Origin: Rhizophagus clarus
Lineage: Eukaryota > Glomeromycota > Glomeromycetes > Glomerales > Glomeraceae
DNA length: 64,000 nucleotides
Direction of reading: 5' to 3'
Assembly (NCBI GenBank): GCA_015698045.1
Contig: BLAL01000286.1
Span: 434,001-498,000 of the forward strand
Shown: positions 1 to 10,337 of the stretch, one piece after another
Layout: every line of letters begins with the position of its first letter
Position numbering within the stretch: position 1 is the stretch's first letter
Program-made: the position numbers and the translations under genes
Notes under the pieces: model-generated
Seen by the model: the letters and a program-made list of their open reading frames with translations, nothing else
What the model was told of the DNA's origin: nothing
The model's database searches: none

Positions 1-762
1 TGTTATTAAAAATATCCCAAATAGGCATCATTTCTGTTAAAAGCAAGTAAGTTTTGCAACTTATTATTTCTAAATCAAATATTCCTGATTGAGCCTACAA
101 GAGATGAAAAAAAAAAATTTTACTTTAGCATTTTCATTTAAAAAACAAATATATAGTAGTGTTGCAAAGAAATTTACCGTTTATGCTTTATATAATTCCT
201 TATCCAAAAAGCCAATGGTTTAATAACTGTGCATGATATTATGCCTTGAAATCTAATATGAGTTTTGGACTTAAAATAAAAAATGAAACCGTTAGCCAGC
301 CATTAGCAAAATGTTTCATTAAAAACATCAGGAAATTTTTTCAGGGGATATATAACGATAATTATCACTTTATCGATAATTATCGTGTTTATAAATTGAT
401 GATTGACACAATGTGATAATTTTTGATAATTATCTCACAATTATATAACGATTTTTATCTTTTCTAAAATAATCATACTGATAATTTATGATTTGATAAT
501 TATCAAAAATATTCTTAAAGCTAATTATCGATATTGATAATTATCAAAAATAATCACGCACGGGTTAATTAGTGATAATTTATGATATTGATAATTATCA
601 AAATAATTTCAACGTTAATTGTTGATATTAATACGAATGATCTAGAATTGTGATATTCCAAATTAGTGCCTAAATGAGTCGAATCAACCTGGGTCAATTT
701 GTGAGTTGAGTCGATTCGAGTCAAGTTTGGAATTCGAGTTGATTCTGAGTTTATATTTGTGA
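1..762. other. AT-rich spacer with GATAATTATC palindromes
   Basis: No coding potential is seen. Between about 345 and 605 the decamer GATAATTATC or close variants recurs at least five times, often next to TTATCGATAA, so each copy is its own reverse complement. From about 660 to 740 there is a short run built on variants of GAGTCGATTCGAGT. This could be subterminal sequence of an unrecognised transposon or a cluster of GATA-type sites; the sequence alone does not decide. Confidence 0.5.
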
Positions 763-770
763 AGTGTGAT

Positions 771-2145
771 TAAAGTTGCCTGCCAAAACTAAGGAGTTTC
801 GACATGTCGAAATTGTCGAAACTATTTTGACATTTTGACATTAACCTTTTGATTTGTCGAAATGCCAAAATAGTTTTGACATGCTGAAACTATTTTGATA
901 GTTTCAGCATTCACTAATCTGCGGTTTGCAAATTTCTGATCAGTTTTGATATCGGTCATATGAACCGACTTACTGATCGTAGATAATCTTTTTTTTTTGG
1001 AAAAAAAAATGGTTACGGTTTTTTTTTAAACCAGATAAAAAAAAAAATTTTATTTTTATTTTTTTTTTGCTTTAAGTTGCCAGACTTCTTGGACGAACCC
1101 GAACTTGAAATGTGCGCAAGTAAGTTAGTGGAGGAATGGGAGGGGATTTTTTTTTTAATATATTGAAGAAACATATTAATGTTTCTTCTACATATTTCTT
1201 TTTTTTTCTTTAGGTTGCCGGACTTCTTGAACGAACCTGGACTTGAAATGTACGCAAGTAAGTTAGTGGGAAGTGGGAGGGAATTTTTTTTTTTAATATA
1301 TTGAAGAAATATACTAACGTTTCTTCTATTTCTTTTTTTTTTTTCTTTAGGTTGCCAGACTTCTTAAATGAACCCGGACTTGAAATGTATGCAAGTAAGT
1401 TAGTGGGGAGTGGGAGGGGATTTTTTTTTAATATATTGAAGAAACATACTAACGTTTCTTCTATTTCTTTTTTTTTTCTTTAGGTTGCCGGACTTCTTGA
1501 ATGAACCCAGACTTGAAATGTACGTAAGTAAATTTAGTGGAAAGTAGGAGGAATTTTTTTAATATATTAAAAGAAACGTACTAACGTTTCTTTTTTATTT
1601 TTTTAGGTTGTCAGACTTTTAGATGAACCCGGTCAATAAAATTTTTTTATTACAAGCAATAATATAAAAACTTTTTTTAAATGTAATAATTTATTATTTA
1701 ATCCAGAAGTCAATTTCAATTATAACAATAAAATAAAGTATTGCAATAAATTTTAGTTTTTTATGTGTTTAATTTTAAATTTTTTTTTTACTAAATTTTT
1801 AATATGCATGCTATATGGCCGGGACGTTACAAATTACAATCAATCTATCAAACTTGTATCAAACTTGTATCAAACTTGTATCAAACTTTATCAATATCTA
1901 TATAAACTTTATTAATTAGGATCGTTCAATTTTGAATCAAATTGTGACTAAAATCTTAATATTTTATATATCACGAGAGTGATGTTTTAATTTCGGCAAT
2001 TTCAACATGCCGAAACTATTTCGGTAATTTTGTACAATTTTGGCAATTTTGACATGTCAAAACTATTCTGGCATTTCGGCATTTCGACATATTTTTAGTT
2101 TCGACATTTCGATATTGGCCTATTGAGTTTCGGCAGGCAACTTTA
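771..2145. mobile_element. Non-autonomous TIR element, 8-bp target duplication (hAT-like size)
   Basis: The left end reads TAAAGTTGCCTGCC and the right end is its reverse complement, GGCAGGCAACTTTA. AGTGTGAT is directly repeated just outside at 763-770 and 2146-2153. Inside each end lies a stretch of repeated TGTCGAAACT-type palindromic motifs (785-920 and 1985-2115), like subterminal repeats. No transposase is present; the middle holds a tandem array (about 1069-1640). Eight-base duplications are typical of hAT and some other superfamilies, but the TIR sequence is not one I recognise, so the superfamily is left open. Confidence 0.75.
1069..1640 (+). repeat. Tandem microexon-intron array A (about 4.5 units)
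   Basis: A unit of roughly 115-135 bp repeats. Each unit has a pyrimidine tract ending CTTTAG, a conserved ~44-base block starting GTTGCCGGACTTCTTGAACG, the splice-donor-like GTAAGTTAGTGG, a G-rich stretch, and then GAAGAAACATACTAACGTTTC, which contains the yeast-type branch consensus TACTAAC. This is the order of parts of exon, 5' splice site, branch site and 3' splice site. The 44-base blocks are not multiples of three and have no long open frame, so they look like untranslated exons. It lies inside the 771-2145 TIR element. Confidence 0.7.
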
Positions 2146-2219
2146 AGTGTGATATATAAATTTGTATAAGAAAAAATCCATGATCTTCCTAATGGAATTA
2201 AAAAACGTTTCGCAACATT

Positions 2220-2615
2220 TTTATTAACATCAACTAAAAAATGTTGTGAAAAACATTTTTTTTATATGTAAATTATTAAATAAAAATGTTTTGCAATGGT
2301 TTTAATTAATACTGCTTCCCAAATTCAAAATTGCCAATCCCTAATCCCGATTCTTATAAATATAAATGTAAGCATCAATTAGTTGTTATGTGATTAATTT
2401 CTAAGTGTACAAGGACATTTTCGCATTATCCACATTCTGCAGTAAATCACATTTGATTGGGTGATTTAGTGGTAATGCTGGCCAAACCTCTATCCGAAAT
2501 TGTTAAAAAATGTAGCAAAAACGCTTTTTTTATATGTAATGAAATGTTTTGCAATGTTTTTAATTAATACTTTTAAAAACGTTGTGAAAAACGTCCAGCT
2601 GACATTATAACCATT
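2220..2615. repeat. Imperfect direct repeat with ATGTTTTGCAATG motif
   Basis: A block with GTTGTGAAAAAC, a run of T, ATATGTAA, and ATGTTTTGCAATG followed by TTTTAATTAATACT occurs at about 2236-2322 and again at about 2497-2572, with extra GTTGTGAAAAACGT copies nearby. No gene is seen. It may be the remains of a small transposon. Confidence 0.5.
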
Positions 2616-2699
2616 CTTTTTAGTCTACATAATCAACATTTTTAAAATAACCAACTTAATGTTGATCTGCAGTTCGATCATTTACTGTTAAAGTTTAAA

Positions 2700-2990
2700 C
2701 TTAAACTTTTTTCAGTTATTTCCTTTCCTTCTCGTATTTTCCCCTTCTCTCTCTTTTCCATTTCCCCTTTCTTTCCTATTTTTCTTTGTTTTCATCCTTT
2801 TACTTTCTCTTCCTTCCTTTCCTCTATTTTCCTTTCATTCACCTTTCACTTTACCTTTTACCTTTTGTTTCTTCTTTTCCTTCTTTTTTTCCTATCTCTT
2901 CTCACCCTTCTTTCCTTCTTTCCCTTTCCTTTTTTCTCCTTTCCCTACTTTATTTTCTTTTCTAATCCATATCACTTTTCTCGTATTTCT
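2700..2990 (+). other. Long polypyrimidine tract
   Basis: About 290 bases are almost pure C and T on the plus strand (TTCCTTTCC, CCCTTTCTTTCC and similar). It sits directly before microexon array B. It could be a promoter-like or initiator-rich region for a transcript reading rightward, or simple sequence. A comparable purine-rich stretch (pyrimidine-rich on the minus strand) precedes the minus-strand gene that starts at 50,511. Confidence 0.5.
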
Positions 2991-3049
2991 GTATAAACGG
3001 CTTTCGAAACATGAATTTTGGATTTTTTTACTCTTTCCTCTTTTTTTAA

Positions 3050-5240
3050 TTTATAATAGTATTTATGATTGGGAAATTTGATGAGTGGCTTCTTTAAATA
3101 AATAATTACCCTAACGAAATATTTACTAATGTTTCATCATTTCTCTTTTTGTAGGAGGCAGTCCTTTTTCGGAGTATTTGGAACTGTGAAAAATTATAGA
3201 CGGCCAGGTCTTTGGATGATTGGAATTCGCGAGTGGGTTTCCATAGTTTTTAATTTCATAGTAACGAAACGTTTATTGACATTTCAAATTTTATCTTTTT
3301 TTTAATGGATCTAGATGCGTGGATTTTAGTTTTTGGTAAGAGAACTAAGTAATTATTTGATTGGATAATGGAACGTTTTTTATCGTTTCATATTTTTCCT
3401 CTGTGAAATTGGCCTTTTTTTTGATATGTATTTTTTTTAGACGGTTGGACACGTGGGATTCGGTAGGTATTTTTTTGTTTTTTTTTATTTCTTTTAGCAA
3501 AATATTTTTCTAATGTTTTGTTTTTCTCTCTTATAGCTTCTGACTTCGAATTTTGGCATTGATGTGAAAGTACTGAAAAAATATGTCAAAGTTTTTTCTT
3601 TTAATTTATTTTAACAAAACATTTACTGACGTTTCATTTTCTTTCTTTTTTTTATAGATGGACCTTTCAGATCTCTTTGGTACGTAGACTTTGGTAAATT
3701 CTATTTTTATAAAAAAAACTTTTTTTTTATATTAACAAACAGTTTCTAACATAACAGTTCATTTTTTTCTTCTATAGATGGTTTTGATTTTTAGTATTTG
3801 GACGGTAAGGTGTTTTTCAATTATTTATTTTTAATAAAACAACAAACAGCCACTAATCTTTTTTTTTCTCTTTTTTTTAGACGTCCGTTCATCTTTGGAC
3901 GTGTAGATTCAGTAAGAAATTGATTTTTATTGATTGCTTTTTTTCTCCTTATAATAAAGCGTTTTCTAACGTTTCAATTTCTTCATTTTTTTAGGTCTTT
4001 TGCTTTTTAAATTTGGATGTGTTGAATTCAGGTTTTTTTTTTATTTTTATTTTAACTAAACAAACAAACTTTTGCTAATGTTTGTTCTATTTCTTTTTTT
4101 TAGATGGATATCTATATATGTAAATCTCGTTAAGGATGGAAAGTGTTTATGAACTGTTTTTTAACAAAACAATTATTAACAGTTCAATTTTTATTTTTTT
4201 TTAGATGCGGCTTGTTCTTCAGGTCCTGGCAGTGGGTATTTATTTATTTTTTTATTTATTTCTTTTAACAAAGTGTCTTTAACATCTCAGTTTTTTCTTT
4301 TTGTAGAGATTTTAAACTTTTGATGATTATATGAGTAATGAAAATGGTAAGTCTCGCAACTTTATTTTTCTTTATTTTTTTTAAATAGAAATGATAACTA
4401 ACATTCCTCGTGTTTTCTTTATAGGCTTCAACTTCGTATTTGGGTATTGAATCATAAGTTAATTTTGAACCTTTTTTTCCTATTATGAAAAAATTTTTAA
4501 CATTTTTTTTATTTGTTTTTCTTGTAGGTTCTTTGCCATATCAATTAGGAGCACTGAGATTTGGAAATGGTAAGTTTTTTTGTAAAACATTACCATTATT
4601 TTTTCTTTTTAATTGATATGTTAATTAATTGTTTTTTTCTCTTTCTGTAGGTTCTGAAAGGTTTCTTTTTTTTAGACGAGAAATTTGGTAATAATCCCTT
4701 TTTTTAAAATGAAAAAAATTTTTTAACGAAACGATCATTAACGTTTTGTTATTTTTTAGGTGATCAATTTTTGGATCTCAAGATGAATAACGGTATCTTT
4801 TTTCAAGATAGATAATGGGTTTGTCTTTTTTTTAAAAAATAACTCTTTAATGAAATAACCATTAACGTCTCATTATTTTTCTTTTTTTTAGGCAATTTGT
4901 TCTTCGAATCTTAAGGTGGATATTGATTTTTATATTTGAAAAACAAATTTTTTTTTAACAATGAAATAATCTCTAATGCTTCATTATTTTTCTTTTCTTT
5001 TTTTTTATTAGGCGATCTATACATCAGATCTCTGTAGGTGTATTATTTTAAAAAACAGAATTTCTTTTTTTAACAAACTGATTATTAATGTTTCGTTTTA
5101 CCATTTCATTTTCTTTTCTTTTTGTAGATTTGGACCTTTGTGAATGAACGATTACAAAATGGTAAGTTTCGCAACCCCACTGTGAAACTTAATTTTTCTT
5201 ATCTTTTGTTTAAGAAACATTTGACTTACATGTTTATTTA
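3050..5240 (+). repeat. Tandem microexon-intron array B (about 17 units)
   Basis: About 17 units of 100-135 bp follow one another. Each has a T-rich tract ending TAG (for example near 3657, 3777, 3880, 3994, 4101, 4204, 4306, 4424, 4528, 4650, 4757, 4892 and 5127), a short exon-like block of 20-50 bases often containing ATTTGGA, a donor-like GTAAG or GTACG, then AAC[G/A]AAACG, a CTAAC or CTAAT branch-like site and CGTTTC. The blocks are diverged from each other but their order and spacing are regular. No reading frame runs through them. I interpret the region as a tandemly amplified non-coding exon plus intron, not a protein gene. Confidence 0.65.
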
Positions 5241-5771
5241 ATCTTTGAAGATTACGATGTTGGGCGATTAGCTAGATTTGTAGTTTTAGTATTAAATTTA
5301 GTATAGAATTAATTCAAATGTATTTATTGATGTAATAAAACCACATTTAACAATAAAGTATCTAATATTATATAATTATAAAATAATTGTCTTTTAACAA
5401 TACCGATGATTATTATTATTTATCCATATTGATACTACTCGACAAGTCTAATTATTATCAATATATATCATATGACTCTTAATCGATATATTTCCCTTAG
5501 TTAAATTCTGATAATTTTATTATTATTTATCCATATCGATATACCTCGACGAGTCCGATTATTATCAATATATATCACATTTTATAATTATTGTGATAAA
5601 ATCCGATAAGGCAATATATATCGCTATATATCACCCAAAAAAATTTCCTGATGCAATAAAGGATTAATGATGCTATTGAAGATTTTAAGACTATTTGAAA
5701 CATATAATTTACAGCTGTGTCTATATTGCTAGTACGAGATTTGGAAGTAAGGGACTTCTTGGTACTCTTTT
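5241..5771. other. AT-rich spacer, end of -1 frame extension
   Basis: No independent gene is seen. The right part (5575-5805, minus strand) is the open frame that continues from the Gag-like gene after a -1 shift. Its first ~30 residues are rich in Lys, Ser and Thr and then it loses coding character, so the downstream protease seems to have been lost here. TTATTATTATTTATCCATAT recurs at 5410-5430 and 5518-5540. Confidence 0.4.
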
Positions 5772-7700
5772 TTATTGGTATTCCACTTCGCACCACTTTT
5801 TTTTTAAAGCATAGCAATTTCGTGATTCATCATCAATATCATCATTATTAATATATTCATCATCCTCTTCGATTTCTTCTTCAGGATCTTCTTCTTCCAA
5901 TATGTATTCTTCAGAGTCTTCAGGATCTTCTTCCTCATTTTGGTATACATAATTAACTTTTTTAGTCCGCTTAAGTCCAGGACAATTAACTTTTGTATGA
6001 TCAGCCTTTCCACATGCTGAGCAATTCCTGGTTTGCTTAGCTTTTTGTACCACTTTTCTAACAACTTTCTTCGTGGCATATGCACTTTTGGGTGTAAAGG
6101 GGCTCTTTCTAATATGAGCTGTTTGACCTCCTAATCTCTTTTTAAATTCTTCATAAATAAAATTTTCTAATGTTGCATCATCTGTTCTTATTCCTGTATA
6201 AGCCAAATCTTTTGCTAGACGAATTTTAAAATCATCTTTTTGTGATTGAGCAGGTAAAGCCTGGTTGGGATAAGATTGCTATTCTGTTATTCGTCCTTTA
6301 CTTTCCAACCAAATTCTTCGTAAATCTGTAAAGAAAGCACCTAAATTAAGTGGATTAGCCTGTCTAAGTCTCATTTCTATATATTAAGGTATATGGGTAT
6401 ATAGATAAGGCAAAATATCAGCATAAACAAGTCCTTAGGCATATGGTTTAATCCTCTTTTCATAAGTATCTGCTGTATCTATTGAAGAGAATCTTTCTGT
6501 CATAAGTGCTCTCATGGCATCTTGATTAGTTCCAACCATTACTTCATGATACTTACCTCGTAGCCAATTCAGAAATTCAGGTTCATTATTAATTGCATTA
6601 TTTGCATTATATGGATAGTTGCTGGAACAGGATGGAATCTTCCTGTCATCTTTTCTATCATTTTATTAGTTCTGGCTTGGAGATTAAATTGAGCAACTGT
6701 TAGTAGTTAGGCTGTTTCATTTATAGTTCTAAGTTTTGCATAATATGAATCTGACTCTTCTTGTCCATCATAATATGGAAGGGATGCAAGTTGTGGATTT
6801 ATGAGTTTGTACACATCTACTAAGTTTCCCATGTTTGCTAATAATGGATTGTTTTGTAAATTCAAAATAATTTGTCGTGAATTTAATTCCCTATCCTTTC
6901 ATTTTTGGTATTTATTAAATACAAATGCCCGATTGAATTCTGCTAAGTCTGCCTCAGCTTTGTGTCTCTGATTTATTAGCTGAAGAATGGCTTTTTCTCC
7001 TACTAATACATTTATTCAGTTTTGCTTTCTTAAGGCTATTCTTTGACTATTAGTTTGCCTATTTTGAGCTATTTGCTACCAACGTCAACGCTTATTTACC
7101 TCATTATTATATGGGTTTTTTGTTAGGAAAATGACCTTCTGAGAAATTTTTTAAATTTTATTGTTAAGCTTATTTTAATCTATTAGCTTTGAAAAATAAA
7201 GAACTATAAAAATCTCAATTTTTGATAAAAAGTTCTCAGAAGGTCATTTTCCTAGCAAAGAACCCATATGCCAAAGTCAGTAGCTGAGCTCTTTGAAAAT
7301 ATTGATTTTTAGTAGTTGTTAAATCATTCCTAAGGCCATTGATTCGATCATTATTAGCTATACGGTATAAACCTTGTATGTTAATAGCATCTTGAGCAGG
7401 TAGTCCACGAGCAGTTGTTAATGAAATTCGTATACCATTTAATGTATTTTTAGGGTTAAATGATGTATCTCCATCAATATATGCCTCTACCCAATCTAGT
7501 GCTGTAGCGATATTTATTAAAATATCAGGTATGGTCATATTTTCTTTTTCTGGTCGTTCTTCTTCTTTAGAATGTTTATTACTAGATTTAGATAATTCTT
7601 GTATATGAGATTTAAGTTTATCTATTGTGTGTTCTAGCTGGATAATTCGATTATCTTGAATAACTAATGCCTCCTCTTTTACTCCAGGTGATTCTGACAT
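5772..7700 (-). pseudogene. Gag-like gene with CCHC knuckle, split by a MITE
   Basis: Reading minus from 7700, the first ~150 residues have a coiled-coil start and a helical segment ending LLTLAY. A 153-bp palindromic insertion follows (7113-7265), and coding resumes as NNEVNKR. Several stops and missing positions interrupt the middle (about 7070-6230). The last 144 residues are open and carry a zinc knuckle with C-x2-C-x4-H-x4-C spacing (CSACGKADHTKVNC) and a very acidic tail, as in retrotransposon Gag C-termini. No reverse transcriptase is near. The tail ends in nine A residues (plus-strand T run at 5797-5805), after which the -1 frame stays open. Family assignment rests on the knuckle and the layout shared with the cassette at 38.6-41.3 kb. 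Confidence 0.65.
7113..7265. mobile_element. MITE (153 bp, near-perfect palindrome)
   Basis: The ends read GGGTTTTTTGTTAGGAAAAT and the reverse complement of GGGTTCTTTGCTAGGAAAAT, continuing as GACCTTCTGAGAA on both arms. ATAT flanks both sides (7109-7112 and 7266-7269). Removing the insert and one ATAT copy joins the Gag-like frame as LAY|NNEVNKR, which supports a real insertion. Confidence 0.8.
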
Positions 7701-7909
7701 TTTTTATGTTCACTTAGAATAACCTTACATTTATCCTTTAGCTGATTAACTTCTTCATCATAAGATTGTAAATTCTTTTCAAGATGAGAAATATATCGCT
7801 CACAGGCTTTAATTTTCTCTTCAAGTTTGCGGATTTTCTTTTGTACTAACTTTATCCCTAGATCAAAGTTGCTGTTTAGTTGTTCAAGATATGTCTGCTC
7901 AACTCCCAT
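7679..7909 (-). CDS. Short coiled-coil protein upstream of Gag-like gene
   Basis: A 76-residue open frame begins with ATG at 7909. It is strongly helical and rich in Lys and Glu with heptad-like spacing of Leu and Ile, as expected for a coiled coil. It overlaps the start of the Gag-like gene (7700) by 22 bases in another frame. The same order, coiled-coil protein then Gag with a short overlap, is seen at 41.3-40.7 kb, so the pair looks like a conserved two-gene unit. Its role is unknown; scaffold or assembly is a guess. Confidence 0.55.
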   Translation of the reverse strand: MGVEQTYLEQLNSNFDLGIKLVQKKIRKLEEKIKACERYISHLEKNLQSYDEEVNQLKDKCKVILSEHKKCQNHLE

Positions 7910-8350
7910 TGTTACCTATTATTTCTATAGATTCTGGTGAAGCTCAAAATCTTGATATTTCTATTGCTTTGAAAAAGATTTATTATCAGCCTATTGGTTA
8001 TTATCGAAATGCTAAAAAATTGCATGAAGCTTCTCTTAAAGCTGGATATGATTTTAGTTTAGACGAAGTGAGGGACTGGCTTGAGAGACAGGCTGTATAC
8101 CAAATACATAAGCCTCATCCTAAATATATTCCTTGTGCAAGTTTTACCTCTATTACTACTCCCAATGAAGTCCACCAGGCAGATATTCTTTACATGCTTT
8201 ATGATAAAGTAAGATGAATTACATATCTTTTTTGCCTCAATATTGTGGACGTGGCTTCGAGATATAAAGTATCCATCTCTATTGGTGCATATAGTGTCAA
8301 GGATAGGCAGGGAATTTTAACTTCAAAGACTATTGCTAGAGCTCAGTAGG
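7891..8350 (+). pseudogene. Polinton-type integrase, N-terminal fragment
   Basis: From ATG at 7891 the frame encodes a retroviral-like integrase N-terminal region with KKIYYQPIGYYRNAKKLHE and VRDWLERQAVYQIHKPHPKY, then the start of the catalytic core (first Asp in LNIVDVASRYK). An in-frame TGA at 8215-8217 interrupts it where the other copy in this window (35,409-35,912) reads GR. Similarity ends at about 8345. It is divergent from, and overlaps by 19 bases, the coiled-coil gene on the other strand. N-terminal domains like this are typical of Polinton/Maverick c-integrases. It is a truncated second copy, not the partner of the split gene. Confidence 0.7.
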
Positions 8351-9190
8351 GCACAAATGGGAGTTCTGGGACAGATTTCACTGAATAGGTATACAGATGT
8401 GTAGCATCCCCCTGGCTACTTTCCCGATATACGAAATTATGTAATCTTTTTTTAACCCCAAATTTATTTCCAAGACCAGGAAATATATCGAAATATGATA
8501 TTGAATTTAAGTTTTAAATCAGGCTGGGGCACAAATTTTGTTAACATATTATTTTGCCCAATTTTTTAGTTTTCAAGTTAAAGGAGATCACCATCTTTGT
8601 TAACGTGCTGGCCCAATTTTCAATCCCAAATAATATAACGAAAAAAGTATGCCATATTGCTTGCCCTTCAGGAGAACCCTGAACACTGAGGACCGAAGTG
8701 TCTGAGCGTGTTCAGGGTTCGACCTGTCAAGCATAATTTGCATACCATATTTTTATGTTATCCTAGAATTAATTCTAAAGCTGATTCATTAATAAAATCA
8801 AAAATTTTTTCGTATGACTTAGTGAAGCTAAGTCATACGAAAAAATAGATAACAGGAAAGAGTTCTAAATATTATTCTACTATATTCTAGCATATAAGTA
8901 ATTTTTTGATATGCAGGAAACCATTCTAAAGCCATTTCTATTACCAAACATTAGGACAAATAAGTCATACGAAAAATTTTATAAGTCATACAAAAAATTA
9001 AGTCATACGAAAAAATGGATAACAGGAAAGAGTTCTAAATATTATTTTACTTTATTCTAGCATACAAATAATTTCACAATACACAGAAAACCATTCTAGA
9101 CCCATTTTCTTAATAAAATCATAAGGTTAAATAAGTTATATGAAAAAAATTACACCTATAAGTGTCACCTCTAAATCATACGAAAAATTG
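8351..9190. repeat. Hairpins and direct repeats, no gene
   Basis: There is a hairpin at about 8647-8746 with arms GTATGCCATATTGCTTG and CCCTGAACAC and their partners. A perfect inverted repeat lies at about 8812-8847 (arms TTTTTTCGTATGACTTAG around a 5-base loop). A ~165-bp block containing AAGTCATACGAAAAAAT, then GATAACAGGAAAGAGTTCTA, occurs twice in tandem (from about 8834 and from about 9001). AAGTCATACGAAAAA is also scattered singly. These look like nested MITEs between two pieces of Polinton-like sequence. No coding region is seen. Confidence 0.6.
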
Positions 9191-9430
9191 CTAACTATTC
9201 TGAGTACATCGAGCCTTATCCCGAATCCTGTTAACATATTGAATCACATAGTATCCTTTAACATGCAATGGGCACCGTCCTGAAGTAGAACCAGTAGGCT
9301 TACCACATTCACTACAAGAGATGCGTGGCTTAGCCTTCCAATGTAAATAGCATCCTTCTGGTCACATGCAGGGGACTCCATGGGCCTTGCCAGTATTAAG
9401 TAAGTATGGACAGAAATATTCTCCGATCAT
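9191..9430 (-). pseudogene. Small Cys/His-rich (zinc-binding) protein, one in-frame stop
   Basis: From ATG at 9430 the frame reads about 80 codons, interrupted by TGA after a Cys-Met pair at codon 23. It contains Cys-rich segments (EYFCPYLL, EGCYLHW, ISCSECGKPTGS, GRCPLHVKGY), so it is probably a zinc-ribbon-like protein. It sits between the repeats and a gene homologous to one at 43.95-44.4 kb, hence it is likely another Polinton-like gene. I do not recognise the family. Confidence 0.45.
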
Positions 9431-9504
9431 TTTCACTATATAGGGAAATAATTAATTAAAGAGAAAAATCTGTAAGGGTAATATATAAAAAAACTTTATA
9501 CACA

Positions 9505-9888
9505 ATGAGTACACAAATTCAATTACCTGAAGCTAAGCCCACCTCCCAGCAGGTTGAGCAGACATTAATAAACGTCATTAAGGCAGGAATCTATTATAGA
9601 AAGCCAAAGGATGGCAAATTCATGCAAAGCTATAAAGAAAGAGTCAAGAAATTGCGTCAGGCAGAAGACCCTGATGAATTTATCCTAGAAAATGCAAAAA
9701 GATTGTTCCCAACTAAGGATAAGTATCATCAAATCATGGATGACTACAAATCTTGGTATGGAAAAGATCCAAAAATTCTCAATGCTGTTATAGACCTATA
9801 TAAGTTATATTATAAATTAGCTAAGGATTATTTCAATACAGAAGAACAGGTTAATGAAGAAACTGAAGACTTCTTGTCGTCAATTTGA
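9505..9888 (+). CDS. Unknown helical protein, paralogue of the 43,953-44,375 gene
   Basis: The 127-residue frame starts at an ATG after AT-rich sequence and overlaps the end of the integrase (9880) tail to tail by 9 bases. It is all-helical by composition and has a pattern of Tyr and Lys with AKRLFPTKDKYHQ. The minus-strand gene at 43,953-44,375 has AKKLLPNKESHAEK at the same place, followed in both by an NP or DP, a LY or YDLY and a run of acidic residues at the end. I do not know the function. The shared gene ties the 9-10 kb fragment to the same element family as the 36-47 kb region. Confidence 0.55.
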   Translation: MSTQIQLPEAKPTSQQVEQTLINVIKAGIYYRKPKDGKFMQSYKERVKKLRQAEDPDEFILENAKRLFPTKDKYHQIMDDYKSWYGKDPKILNAVIDLYKLYYKLAKDYFNTEEQVNEETEDFLSSI

Positions 9889-10337
9889 TAAGACCCACTG
9901 GGGAGGCAATTCAGTATCAAAGGGAATAACCATTAACTCTTTTTGCACAAAAGATCTTTCAGGATGTTTGACTACATAATCATCATCATCAGTTAGTCCA
10001 AAGGAGACTTCTTCCAGCCAGTACAAGACTGGCTGATTTTTTTGCATCATAGATTCCCAGATATGATAAATACGTGGAGACCAATTCACGTCACCAGCAT
10101 GACGTCTCCCATCCTCTAAATCAATAGGATACAACAAATATCTTACTAATACATCGCTAGAAAGCTTTTCCTCATCAAAGCCTATAGGACCATCCCAAAG
10201 GTAAGAAGGCTTAGCAAAGACCTCTTTTTTCTTTATTGCATCAACAGGAGAAATACCAAGCTGACGTGTGATGGAATTATTAATGTCCTCAACAACTATC
10301 GGCAAATTCTTTACCCAAGCCCTGGATCGTCTATCTA
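9880..10337 (-). pseudogene. Polinton-type integrase, C-terminal half (split by CACTA-1)
   Basis: The minus frame from the CTA duplication reads DRRSRAWVKNLPIVVEDINN and on to a C-terminal SH3-like/chromatin-tail region ending LPPQWVLSN. Removing 10,338-35,408 and one CTA copy joins it in frame to the half at 35,409-35,912 (TTG ACT TTA then GAT AGA CGA), giving LLTL|DRRSRAW. Before the insertion the gene encoded at least ~320 residues with the full D,D,E core. I see no stop in this half. The gene was probably intact when the 25-kb element arrived. Confidence 0.8.

Noticed and set aside
5575-5817. Separate 80-residue minus-strand gene
   Set aside because: It is the -1 frame continuing from the Gag-like gene and loses coding character after about 30 residues.
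8647-8746. Hairpin that resembles a tRNA-like or ncRNA gene
   Set aside because: No acceptor stem with CCA-type end, no A or B box and no anticodon arm can be drawn; it looks like a MITE.
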